This document shows positions 52,238-60,682 of a stretch of 64,000 nucleotides of DNA, piece after piece (position 1 is the first letter of the stretch; each line of letters opens with the position of its first letter). The DNA is from CAVPCZ01 sp963779225 (lineage in GTDB: Bacteria > Bacteroidota > Ignavibacteria > UBA10030 > UBA6906), in assembly GCA_963779225.1 (NCBI GenBank), contig CAVZWW010000003.1, forward strand, positions 2,976,001-3,040,000, written 5' to 3'. The notes under the pieces were generated by a model. That model saw only the letters and a program-made list of their open reading frames with translations. It was not told where the DNA came from and did no database searches. Position numbers and translations under genes: made by a program.

Positions 52238-54658
52238 ATGCGCATAGTCCAGAGTTGGCTCCGACAGTATACCGACTTCCGGTTCTCTCCGGAAGACCTC
52301 GCCGAATCCCTCACGATGCTCGGCCTGGAGTTCGAACGTATTGAACGCCCGGGGAAGAAATACGAGGGGTTCGTGGTGGGAGAAGTGCTTGACGTTCAGC
52401 GGCATCCCAGGGCCGACCGGCTGACCGTGTGCCGCGTACGGGCCGGCAGGGAGACACTGCAGATCGTGTGCGGTGCACCCAACGTCGCCGCCGGACAGAA
52501 AGTCCCGGTCGGTCTCGTGGGTGCGACCGTTCCACGCAATCAACACGATCCCTCCGGCAAGCCTTTCGTCCTCTCACAGGTGACCCTGCGGGGGGTGGAA
52601 TCCTCAGGCATGATCTGCTCCGCGTACGAACTGGATCTGGGGAAGGATGCCGAGGGGATTCTTGTTCTTGACGCAAAGGCGAAAACGGGCCAGCCTCTTG
52701 CCGCCTTTCTGGGCATGGACGATGTCGTGTACGATGTCGAAATCACGCCCAACCGCCCTGACTGGCTCAGCCACATCGGGATCGCACGTGAGATCGCCGT
52801 GCTGACAGGGAAGCAACCCCGGCTGCCGAAACCTTCTCTGCGCGAGGGGAAGGAATCGATCACCCGCCACCTTCAGGTACGCGTGGAGGATCCTGACCTG
52901 TGTCCCCGCTTCGCGGTCAGGATGATTCGCGGCGTGCGCATCGGTCCGTCTCCTTCATGGCTTCAGCAATGGCTGACGCTTGCCGGATTGCGTCCGCGGA
53001 ACAACGTCGTCGATATAACGAATTTTGTGATGCTGGAAAGCGGTCACCCGATGCACGCGTTCGATTACGCGCTCCTTGAAGAGCAGCGGCTCGTGATACG
53101 CCGTGCCGGATCCGGCCTCCGGTTTGTCACTCTTGACGGCAAGGAACACGAAGTGCCGTCCGCATCGATGATGGTGTGTGACGGCAAGAAACCTGTCTCG
53201 ATCGCGGGAGTGATGGGCGGTGCAAATTCCGAGATCGGGGAGAGCACGGTGGATGTGGTGCTGGAAGCGGCGTACTGGAACCCTTCGAGCATCCGTCGTA
53301 CCGCAAAGGCGGTGGGCATCAGCACCGACGCATCGCAGCGATTCGAGCGTGGTGCGGATCCCAAGGCGATCCGTTTCGTCCTGGATCGTGCGGCCGCACT
53401 TGTAGCGGAACTCGCAGGCGGGACGATCCTCCGGGGGGCGATCGATGTCTACCCGAAACCGATCAAAGAGCGGCTGGTACCGCTGCGCCCGGCGCGCGCA
53501 AATGCCCTCCTCGGAACGGCTCAAACCGCGGCACAGATGACGCGTGCCCTGCGCCTGCTGGGGATTCGCCCGGTACGCCGCACCAAAGACCGGACGCTGT
53601 TCGCCGTCCCCACGTTCCGCGTGGACATCGAACGGGAAGTCGATCTGATAGAAGAAGTGGCGCGCGTGTACGGTTACAACAACATTGAAGAGAAGACCCG
53701 CACCAGCGTCGACTTCGTCCAGCCGTTCCCGCGGGTTTCTCCCGGAGACCGCGTGCGTGCGCTGGCTGCAGGGGCAGGGTTTCACGAGGTGATCACCAAC
53801 TCGATGCACGACGAGCGTCGCGCGTCACACATCGGGAAGACGCCGGTGCGGATTCTCAATCCCCAGAATCAGGATATGATCATGCTCCGGACAAGCCTGC
53901 TCCCGGGCATGCTTGATGTTGTCGCACGGAATCTCAACTCCGGCACGGAGGATTTACGCCTGTTTGAGGTGGGGCATGTCTTCAGCATCGACCGGACAGA
54001 CCGGCCGAAGCTGGTGGAAGAGTTCCTGGAGGAAGAGTGCCTCGGTCTGCTCCTGACCGGGAAGGCGGAACCCCGGCACTGGTCCGAAAAGCCCAGGCCG
54101 GCGGACTTTTTTGACGCAAAAGGGGAGGTTGAAGCACTTCTTGAACGATTTGCTCTTGACAAATGGCAGCTAATTCCTTATCCTCCCTTGGGTGATATCC
54201 TTGAAAACGTTCTGGCCGTTGAAATTGAAGGACGTTTCGCAGGTTATCTTGGTAGTGTCCGGGAATCCGTCTTGAAGTCGCTGGGCATTGAGCAGCAGGT
54301 GTTCACGGCTGAATTACAACTTGCGCCGTTGACGCAGCCGGCCGGACGGGTCTTCGAACCTCTTCCGAAGTATCCGAAGGTCCGGCGGGATGTGGCGTTC
54401 AGTGTGAGCGAGGACATGACGGCAGAGGCGATGATGCACGGGATACGCGCTTCGGCAGGTGAGCTGCTGCAGCGTGTCGAACTTTTCGACATGTATCAGG
54501 GTGACAAACTTACAGCGGGCACGAAGAGTCTTGCCTTCACCCTCGAGCTGATGTCGCGGGAGAGGACACTGACCGATGCCGAAATTGATGCGGTCGTACA
54601 GCGCGTGGTGCGGCATGTGGAGCGTGAATGTCAGGCGGCATTACGCGGCGTGAAGTGA
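52238..54658 (+). CDS. pheT: Phenylalanine-tRNA ligase subunit beta
   Basis: An 806-residue subunit with the full domain set: N-terminal helix and tRNA-binding (EMAP-like) domain (GFVVGEVLDVQRHPRADRLT, IVCGAPNVAAGQKVPVGLVG), the B3/B4 editing domain (EITPNRPDWLSHIGIAREIA, NNVVDITNFVMLESGHPMHA), B5, the catalytic-like core, and the C-terminal ferredoxin-fold anticodon domain (KYPKVRRDVAFSVSEDM). One intact frame. Confidence 0.96.
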   Translation: MRIVQSWLRQYTDFRFSPEDLAESLTMLGLEFERIERPGKKYEGFVVGEVLDVQRHPRADRLTVCRVRAGRETLQIVCGAPNVAAGQKVPVGLVGATVPRNQHDPSGKPFVLSQVTLRGVESSGMICSAYELDLGKDAEGILVLDAKAKTGQPLAAFLGMDDVVYDVEITPNRPDWLSHIGIAREIAVLTGKQPRLPKPSLREGKESITRHLQVRVEDPDLCPRFAVRMIRGVRIGPSPSWLQQWLTLAGLRPRNNVVDITNFVMLESGHPMHAFDYALLEEQRLVIRRAGSGLRFVTLDGKEHEVPSASMMVCDGKKPVSIAGVMGGANSEIGESTVDVVLEAAYWNPSSIRRTAKAVGISTDASQRFERGADPKAIRFVLDRAAALVAELAGGTILRGAIDVYPKPIKERLVPLRPARANALLGTAQTAAQMTRALRLLGIRPVRRTKDRTLFAVPTFRVDIEREVDLIEEVARVYGYNNIEEKTRTSVDFVQPFPRVSPGDRVRALAAGAGFHEVITNSMHDERRASHIGKTPVRILNPQNQDMIMLRTSLLPGMLDVVARNLNSGTEDLRLFEVGHVFSIDRTDRPKLVEEFLEEECLGLLLTGKAEPRHWSEKPRPADFFDAKGEVEALLERFALDKWQLIPYPPLGDILENVLAVEIEGRFAGYLGSVRESVLKSLGIEQQVFTAELQLAPLTQPAGRVFEPLPKYPKVRRDVAFSVSEDMTAEAMMHGIRASAGELLQRVELFDMYQGDKLTAGTKSLAFTLELMSRERTLTDAEIDAVVQRVVRHVERECQAALRGVK

Positions 54659-54711
54659 AAGACAGGAAAGCAGATCATAACGGCACAAGTGTGGAACATT
54701 CCACCGGCACG

Positions 54712-55020
54712 ATGACCACCACCCTCACAGGCGATGGGCGGTCCGTCGAGACCGCACTCAAGACCCTCTGGGAACGCGTCCAGGGGGCGGGCAATTTGAT
54801 CCAGCAACTGCGGGAGGAACGCCAGGCGTTGCTTTCTCAGGTGGACCAGTTGCGGGCGGAAGTCCAGCAGCTGCAGCAGGATCTGTCCCGCAAGGAACAA
54901 CTCATGAAAACGATGACCGTTTCCCAGGGACCATCGGGATCGGTGTTCGCCAACGGCGAGCGTGAAGCCCTTGCCCGCAGGGTCAAGGATCTACTCGCCA
55001 AAATCGACGCGTATCTGTAA
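54712..55020 (+). CDS. Short coiled-coil protein next to ZapA
   Basis: About 102 residues, mostly a coiled coil (NLIQQLREERQALLSQVDQL and RAEVQQLQQDLSRKEQ), with a C-terminal helix ARRVKDLLAKIDAYL. Short coiled-coil proteins resembling ZapB in plan are found at this place between pheT and zapA in related genomes, which suggests a cell division role, but no family hallmark was seen. ATG 54712 is preferred; an earlier in-frame start overlaps pheT. Confidence 0.62.
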   Translation: MTTTLTGDGRSVETALKTLWERVQGAGNLIQQLREERQALLSQVDQLRAEVQQLQQDLSRKEQLMKTMTVSQGPSGSVFANGEREALARRVKDLLAKIDAYL

Positions 55021-55040
55021 CGTGGTTGACGGCGTCTCCT

Positions 55041-55334
55041 ATGACAACGGACAATAAGAGCATTAAAGTACGCATCTTCGGCTCCGAGTACCCGCTCCGC
55101 GGGGAAAGCGAGGAATTTACACGACGGGTCGCAACGTACGTGGACGAAATGATCAATACCATCCACGGAAAGATTCCCGAGCAACCGACCCTGACGGTCG
55201 CCGTGCTGTCTGCATTAAACATCACGGAAGACCTGTTCAAAGAGCGCGAGCGGTCCAGAGCACTGACTTCCATGATGGAAGAGGAACTCGGAAAGATGTG
55301 CAACCATCTGGATGCCTGCCTGCGGGACGCGTAA
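55041..55334 (+). CDS. zapA: Cell division protein ZapA
   Basis: A 97-residue protein of the ZapA family, which bundles FtsZ at the division site. The N-terminal domain reads IKVRIFGSEYPLRGESEEFT followed by VATYVDEMINTIHGKIP, then LTVAVLSALNITEDLFKERE and a C-terminal coiled coil. The TTG at 55026 is a possible longer start; the ATG begins at the usual point. Confidence 0.9.
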   Translation: MTTDNKSIKVRIFGSEYPLRGESEEFTRRVATYVDEMINTIHGKIPEQPTLTVAVLSALNITEDLFKERERSRALTSMMEEELGKMCNHLDACLRDA

Positions 55335-55651
55335 CTGTTCTTTGGTAGCGTTGTCGAGACAATGACGTACGGATTCGATAATCCGCACAGTCACCGTTCA
55401 ACTACACAAATAAAGAACCAACACATTTCTTTAGGGAGCTCGACTCGCGGTCGTCGATTACATGCCTCATCCCGCGTTAGCGGGATTCTTGCGATGACTT
55501 TCGCCACCGGCGGAAAGAGCGAGAGTGTGGAAGTAAAAGACGATCCGGCGTGCACCCACTGTGGCGGAAGGGTTCTTTCATTCGTGCCTTCCTGAACGTT
55601 GGCGTTGTGCGGATTTTTTTTATTTCTGATGTGCTCGAACTCGGAGGATGT
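55335..55651 (+). ncRNA. Candidate structured RNA (6S-like position) between zapA and rny
   Basis: This 317 bp gap has no believable protein. It is rich in hairpins: CGTTGTC/GACAATG (about 55353-55368), GGATT/AATCC (55375-55388), CGAC/GTCG (about 55440-55455), ATCCCGC-GTTA-GCGGGAT (about 55469-55486), and CTTTCGCC/GGCGGAAAG (about 55498-55516). TGTTCTTT near its start can pair with AAAGAACCA at about 55415. A T8 run precedes rny. 6S RNA often sits just after zapA, so that is the leading idea, but the long 6S stem was not built by hand. Confidence 0.4.
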
Positions 55652-57217
55652 ATGGATCTCAGTGGAACAATGCCTGTGCTGGTATTGCTTCTCCTTGCGG
55701 GGGGATTCGGCCTTGGCTGGCTGGTCACAACTCGCGTCGGCAAAACCAAGCTGGCCGTCGCCAGAGAAGCGGCCAGGAAGGTGCTCGCTGACGCCGAAAA
55801 AGAGGCGGAGACGCTCAAACGCGAGAAACTGCTTGAGGTCAAAGACGAATGGTATCAGCGGAAAAAAGATTTCGACAACGACGTGCAGAACAAACGGAAC
55901 AAGCTTGTCGCGCAGGAAAAAGCTATTGACGTCCGCGAAGAGAATATCGACCGGAAAGTCGATCTCCTCGGACGCAAGGAGCGTGATCAGGCCGCATTGA
56001 AGCGTACCCTCGACGAGCGCCAGCGCCAGATCGAAGGGCGGCACAGTGAGCTGGAACGTCTCATCGAAGATCAAAACCTCGGGCTTGAACGTCTTTCCGG
56101 TCTTTCGAGGGAGGAGGCGAAACGGCAGCTTATCGAAAACCTTGCGAACGAGGCGCGTACGGATGCCGCTGTCATGCTGAAGGATATCCGGGACAAGGCA
56201 CGGGATGAGGCCAAGAAGGAGGCCCAGAAACTCATCGTGCAGGCCATTCAGCGGACCGCCGCCGACCATTCGGTGGAGACAACCGTGAGCGTCCTGAATA
56301 TCCAGAGCGATGAAATGAAAGGACGCATCATCGGGCGCGAAGGGCGCAATATCCGCGCCTTCGAAGCGGCTACAGGCATTGACGTGATCGTGGACGATAC
56401 GCCGGAAGCGGTGATCCTTTCCGGCTTCGACCCGTTCCGGCGCGAGGTCGCCCGGATGGCCCTGGAACGCCTCATCGCCGACGGGCGCATCCACCCCGCA
56501 CGCATCGAGGAAGTCGTCGAGAAGGTTCGCACGGAACTCGAAGAAGAAATCCTCAAGGTGGGCGAGAATACCATGCTGGAGGTCGGGCTCCACGGAGCCC
56601 ATAAGGAAATCTTCCGGATGATCGGAAAAATGAAGTACCGCTCCAGTTACGGCCAGAATATGCTCCAGCATAGCATCGAGGTGGCGTTGCTCACCGGGGC
56701 AATGGCCGCAGAACTCCGCCTGGATACGAATATGGCAAAACGGGCCGGACTGTTGCACGATATCGGCAAGTGCGTGGACAAGAGCGTGGAAGGCCCTCAT
56801 GCCCTCGTCGGCTATGAGCTCGCAAAGAGACTCGGTGAACACGCCATCGTCGCAAATGCCATCGGGTCACACCATGAAGATATTCCCATGGAATCGCCCA
56901 TCGCCGCACTGGTCCAGGCGGCAGACGCGATCAGCGGCGCACGCCCCGGCGCACGCCGGGAATCGGTGGAAGGCTATGTGAAACGCCTGGAAAAACTCGA
57001 AGAGCTCGCCCAATCATTCCGGGGCGTGTCCAAGACCTATGCGATCCAGGCGGGCCGGGAAGTGCGTGTGGTTGTCGAGCAGGACAAGGTGGACGACACC
57101 CGCGCCGATCAACTTGCCCATGACATCTCCGAGAAGATCCAGCAGGAGATGGAATACCCCGGTCAAATCAAAGTCACGGTCATCCGGGAGTACCGTTCCG
57201 TTGCCTACGCAAAATAA
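55652..57217 (+). CDS. rny: Ribonuclease Y
   Basis: A 521-residue membrane-anchored endoribonuclease that starts mRNA decay. One N-terminal helix (VLVLLLLAGGFGLGWLVTTR), a long coiled coil to about residue 200, a KH domain (DEMKGRIIGREGRNIRAFEA, GIDVIVDDTPEAVILSGFDP), and an HD domain (NMLQHSIEVALLTG, GLLHDIGKCVD, GSHHEDIP). All metal-ligand histidines are visible. ATG 55652 follows GGAGG; an earlier in-frame start adds residues before the membrane helix and is rejected. Confidence 0.95.
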   Translation: MDLSGTMPVLVLLLLAGGFGLGWLVTTRVGKTKLAVAREAARKVLADAEKEAETLKREKLLEVKDEWYQRKKDFDNDVQNKRNKLVAQEKAIDVREENIDRKVDLLGRKERDQAALKRTLDERQRQIEGRHSELERLIEDQNLGLERLSGLSREEAKRQLIENLANEARTDAAVMLKDIRDKARDEAKKEAQKLIVQAIQRTAADHSVETTVSVLNIQSDEMKGRIIGREGRNIRAFEAATGIDVIVDDTPEAVILSGFDPFRREVARMALERLIADGRIHPARIEEVVEKVRTELEEEILKVGENTMLEVGLHGAHKEIFRMIGKMKYRSSYGQNMLQHSIEVALLTGAMAAELRLDTNMAKRAGLLHDIGKCVDKSVEGPHALVGYELAKRLGEHAIVANAIGSHHEDIPMESPIAALVQAADAISGARPGARRESVEGYVKRLEKLEELAQSFRGVSKTYAIQAGREVRVVVEQDKVDDTRADQLAHDISEKIQQEMEYPGQIKVTVIREYRSVAYAK

Positions 57218-57830
57218 CCCCGCCCATCTTCTGGTCGGAGTGACCGGAGGCATCGGCAGCGGAAAGTCGACGGTGTGCGAGCTGTTCCGGCGGCTGGGAA
57301 GAACCGTGATTGCTGCCGACGCCGTCGCACGCGAATTGATGGAGGGAAATGCCGCACTCAAACGGGCGGTCAAGGCGCTCCTCGGGCCTGAAGCGTACCG
57401 GCCGGATGGCACCCTGGACGCCCGGGTTGTGGCCGGGAAGATCTTCACGGACGCCCCGCTGCGCGCCAGACTCAATGCCGCTGTCTTTCCCGCAGTCATT
57501 CAGGACATCCACCGCCGGATCAGCGCCCTCCCCCCTGCACAACGTTCCCCCTACATCATTATTGAAGCGGCGCTCATCTATGAAAGCGGACTTGATGCGG
57601 ATCTCGACTACGTTATCGTCGTGCACGCATCAGAAGCCGCACGGATTGCCCGCGTGGAAGGAAGAGACGGCATCACGCGCACGGAGGTGGTCCGCCGCGC
57701 CCGCGCCCAGATGCCGGCGGAGGAATTGCGGAAGCGCGCCGATTTCGTTCTGATAAATGAATCGGAAGCCGCACAACTGGATGGACGCGTTCAATTCCTG
57801 GACCGCCTGCTATCCCGCGCGGCGGATTGA
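57201..57830 (+). CDS. coaE: Dephospho-CoA kinase
   Basis: A 209-residue P-loop kinase for the last step of coenzyme A synthesis. P-loop VGVTGGIGSGKSTVCELF, then DAVARELME, LNAAVFPAVIQDIHRRI, IIIEAALIYESGLD, and YVIVVHASEAARIAR with a LID region rich in arginine. Start: a TTG at 57201 overlapping the rny end, with GGGAG upstream, giving the normal 10-residue lead into the P-loop. The rny-coaE overlap suggests coupling. Confidence 0.9.
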   Translation: MPTQNNPAHLLVGVTGGIGSGKSTVCELFRRLGRTVIAADAVARELMEGNAALKRAVKALLGPEAYRPDGTLDARVVAGKIFTDAPLRARLNAAVFPAVIQDIHRRISALPPAQRSPYIIIEAALIYESGLDADLDYVIVVHASEAARIARVEGRDGITRTEVVRRARAQMPAEELRKRADFVLINESEAAQLDGRVQFLDRLLSRAAD

Positions 57831-57855
57831 CAATTGGCAGCTTTCTTGCTACACT
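57827..57855 (+). promoter_or_regulatory. Promoter for the barrel protein
   Basis: TTGACA (57827-57832), 17 bp, TACACT (57850-57855), with TGC before the -10 box. Its -35 overlaps the coaE stop. Confidence 0.7.
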
Positions 57856-57966
57856 TGTGCGACGGTACATGCGGTGTCGGTCATGACTTCACGTTCTCAG
57901 TGTCGTGGTAAATGCACCACCATTCATGTTATTCACATACCCATCATTTCTTGAAAGGAGTCTCCT

Positions 57967-58653
57967 ATGAAGCGTCTGGTTGCTGTTCTTCTCGTTCTCG
58001 CACTGGTATGCGGGCCGGCCCTCGCCGGAGACACGGCGAAGCCTATCACCAAGGCCGGAAGCAAGGCCCTCATGTTTGACCTCGGCGGTCTTGCCAACCT
58101 TAGCGCCGGAAACTACGAGGGCGGGCTGGGCTTCAAGTACTACATCAGCAACGGCTTTGCAGCACGCATCGCTCTCGGTTTCAACTTGGGAAGCGAAACG
58201 ACCAAGAATCCCAGCACCGTCACTCCGTTGCCCGCAAATCAGCTGAGTGAGAGCAAACTCTCCACCATGAGCTTCACGATCGCCCCGGGAATCCAGTACA
58301 ACCTGGTGACCACCAATGCCGTCGTTGCGTATGTCGGAGGTCAGGTGAGCTTTACGTCCTCGAGCCAGGAACGCACCGGCAACAACGCCGGACTGGGCGT
58401 GGGCTTCACACAAGATCACTCCTTCACGACTTCGTCAACGATTTTCGGCGCCGCGGCGTTTGTCGGGGTGGAGTGGTTTGCATGGGACAACATCAGCCTG
58501 GCGGGCGAATACCGGTTCGGCTTTTCCACCAGCTCAGGCAAATCGGAGTCCAAGAGTCCGAATGCATCGGTCTCCCAGGATGCACCTTCGACAACATCGT
58601 TCGGCATCGGTTCCGCCAACGGGGCAAACCTGACGCTGGCCGTCTATTTCTAA
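57967..58653 (+). CDS. Outer-membrane beta-barrel protein
   Basis: A 228-residue secreted protein with a clear signal peptide (MKRLVAVLLVLALVCGPALA, cleaved before GDT). The mature chain alternates glycine- and aromatic-rich strands (YEGGLGFKYYISNGFAARIA, VVAYVGGQVSFTSSSQE, NISLAGEYRFGFSTSS) and ends with LTLAVYF, an outer-membrane targeting Phe. It resembles OmpW/porin-like small barrels of Bacteroidota. A strong AAAGGAG ribosome site and its own promoter suggest high expression. Function unknown. Confidence 0.75.
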   Translation: MKRLVAVLLVLALVCGPALAGDTAKPITKAGSKALMFDLGGLANLSAGNYEGGLGFKYYISNGFAARIALGFNLGSETTKNPSTVTPLPANQLSESKLSTMSFTIAPGIQYNLVTTNAVVAYVGGQVSFTSSSQERTGNNAGLGVGFTQDHSFTTSSTIFGAAAFVGVEWFAWDNISLAGEYRFGFSTSSGKSESKSPNASVSQDAPSTTSFGIGSANGANLTLAVYF

Positions 58654-58927
58654 TACTGCGTCAACTGCCCCCCGACCATTGGAGAGGGGCAAAGCGCCGC
58701 AGCGACCCGCCGGAAGAGACGAACCTGTGAAGCCGGGCAGCTGCTGCGATGCTCGGCGATTGCTGAAAAAAAGTTCAACGCACCTGTAAGCCGCCTATGC
58801 GCCAGAGAGAAGGGGCTCCCTGTTCGGGGTTCCTTGAAGGATCCGCGCTCCGCACGCCGGAGGCCGGAGCTTTCTGGCGCGCTGGCGGCTTTTCATTGGC
58901 TTCCACGCGGTTAACGGGATCATCGAC
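58654..58927 (+). other. Spacer before nadB
   Basis: 274 bp with no gene. GCCCC and GGGGC around 58670-58690 can pair, but without a T run. No promoter of the window's common type was seen for nadB here. Confidence 0.4.
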
Positions 58928-60526
58928 ATGACCCACAGGGTGGATTTCCTTGTCATCGGTACAGGCATCGCCGGGCTCTCGTACGCCCTCAAAGCCTCGC
59001 ACTACGGGACGGTCGCTCTGGTGACTAAGAAGGAACGGGCGGAGTCCAACACCAACTACGCGCAGGGGGGAGTGGCGGCGGTGATGTCCACAGTCGACTC
59101 TTTCGACATGCACGTGCGCGACACGCTGAGCACGGGGGTCGGACTGTGTCATCGCGATGCCGTGGAAACGATGGTGCGCGAAGGCCCCGACCGGATTCGC
59201 GAACTGATCGAAATCGGCGCCCGCTTCACCAAGCACGAAGGGCACCTGGACCTGGGACGTGAAGGAGGGCATTCGACGAACCGGATCGTCCATGCGCGCG
59301 ATTTCACCGGCAGGGAAATCGAACGCGCCCTTCTCCAGGCGGTTTCCGAATCGCCGGCTATCAAGGTGTTCGAAGATCACGTCGCCATTGAACTTATCAC
59401 CGAACACCATTTGAACCCACAACGACCGCCCGCAAAGGACGGGATTCATTGCTGGGGAGCCTATGTCCTGGACAGCATCGGCAAGCGCGTGGACACCTTT
59501 CTTGCGCACGTTGTCCTTCTGGCAACCGGAGGCCTCGGACAGATCTACCTGCATACCACGAATCCGGTAATCGCGACGGGGGATGGCGTGGCCATGGCTT
59601 GTCGGGCGGGAGCGAAAGTCGCAAATATGGAATTCATTCAGTTCCACCCGACCACGCTCTTCAATTCAGGAAGCCCTTCATTCCTCATCTCCGAAGCTGT
59701 CCGCGGATTCGGAGGGATTCTCCGGGCGCGGAACGGCGATGAATTCATGCATCTGTACGATGCACGGAAGGAACTGGCCCCTCGGGACATTGTGGCCTAT
59801 GCGATCGACACCGAACTCAAGAAACGGGGGGACGATCACGTCCTCCTGGATCTCCGGCATCTCCCCCCGGACCAGGTGCGCGAGCACTTTCCCCATATTT
59901 ACGAGACGTGTCTGGAGCGGTTCAAGCTGGACATCACCAAGGAGCCCATCCCTGTCGTTCCCGCGGCCCACTATTCCTGCGGGGGAGTGGTGACCGACCT
60001 TGACGGCAGGACGAGCATTCACGGGTTGTATGCGGCAGGCGAGGTGGGCATGACGGGAGTGCACGGAGCCAACCGACTTGCAAGCAATTCCCTCCTTGAA
60101 GCACTCGTGTTCTCCGACAGGGCCATGAAGTCCTCCGCCGCGTATTTCGGTGAACAGAAGCTGCCGGTTCCCGATGTCAATCCATGGGATGATAGCGGAA
60201 CGATCAACAGTGAGGAGTGGATCCTGGTGGCTCACAATCGCCGGGAAATCCAGCAGATCATGTGGGACTATGTCGGCATCGTGCGGTCTGACCTCCGGCT
60301 GGGACGGGCGCAACGCCGCATGGAGCTTCTTCGAGCCGAAGTGGAGGATTTCTACAAACGTACCAGGGTCAACGAAGGCCTCCTGGAACTGCGAAATCTT
60401 GCACTCTGTGCGACCCTCGTCATTCGCTCCGCGACTCTCCGGAAGGAGAGCCGCGGACTTCACGTCACCACAGACTATCGGGACCGTGATGACGCCCGTT
60501 TTCTGAAGGACACCATTCTCGAATAG
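58928..60526 (+). CDS. nadB: L-aspartate oxidase
   Basis: A 532-residue FAD enzyme that oxidises aspartate to iminoaspartate, the NadA substrate. The dinucleotide fold reads DFLVIGTGIAGLSYALKA; SNTNYAQGGVAAVM is the flavin-proximal block, LGREGGHSTNRIVHARDFTG and MEFIQFHPTTLFN are typical of the succinate dehydrogenase/fumarate reductase family, and PAAHYSCGGVVTDLDGRTSI with GANRLASNSLLEALVFSDRA closes the FAD site. Intact. With nadA and nadC it completes the de novo route to nicotinate mononucleotide. Confidence 0.95.
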   Translation: MTHRVDFLVIGTGIAGLSYALKASHYGTVALVTKKERAESNTNYAQGGVAAVMSTVDSFDMHVRDTLSTGVGLCHRDAVETMVREGPDRIRELIEIGARFTKHEGHLDLGREGGHSTNRIVHARDFTGREIERALLQAVSESPAIKVFEDHVAIELITEHHLNPQRPPAKDGIHCWGAYVLDSIGKRVDTFLAHVVLLATGGLGQIYLHTTNPVIATGDGVAMACRAGAKVANMEFIQFHPTTLFNSGSPSFLISEAVRGFGGILRARNGDEFMHLYDARKELAPRDIVAYAIDTELKKRGDDHVLLDLRHLPPDQVREHFPHIYETCLERFKLDITKEPIPVVPAAHYSCGGVVTDLDGRTSIHGLYAAGEVGMTGVHGANRLASNSLLEALVFSDRAMKSSAAYFGEQKLPVPDVNPWDDSGTINSEEWILVAHNRREIQQIMWDYVGIVRSDLRLGRAQRRMELLRAEVEDFYKRTRVNEGLLELRNLALCATLVIRSATLRKESRGLHVTTDYRDRDDARFLKDTILE

Positions 60527-60556
60527 CGACATCCTCTCCAGCCAATGCTTTGTGGG

Positions 60557-60598
60557 GCTCAGGGTGTGCCTCAGGGTGAAGCTCAGAGTGTGCCTCAG
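60557..60598. repeat. Two-copy 24 bp tandem repeat
   Basis: GCTCAGGGTGTGCCTCAG (60557-60574) recurs as GCTCAGAGTGTGCCTCAG (60581-60598) with one difference, period 24 bp, in the gap between nadB and the M16 peptidase gene. Confidence 0.7.
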
Positions 60599-60648
60599 TG
60601 GCACCGAAACCCCGGCCAGGCAGATTCCCAGGCTGCTCTCCGCTTACC

Positions 60649-60677
60649 TTGACTCTAGCGGCCAAAAAGGATATATT
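60649..60677 (+). promoter_or_regulatory. Promoter giving a probably leaderless peptidase mRNA
   Basis: TTGACT (60649-60654), 17 bp, TATATT (60672-60677). The peptidase ATG is at 60683, the place where transcription should begin. Confidence 0.75.
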
Positions 60678-60682
60678 TTGCC

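Noticed and set aside
55391..56842. Minus-strand open frame of 483 codons opposite rny
   Set aside because: Shadow of the RNase Y gene, which is complete and intact on the plus strand.
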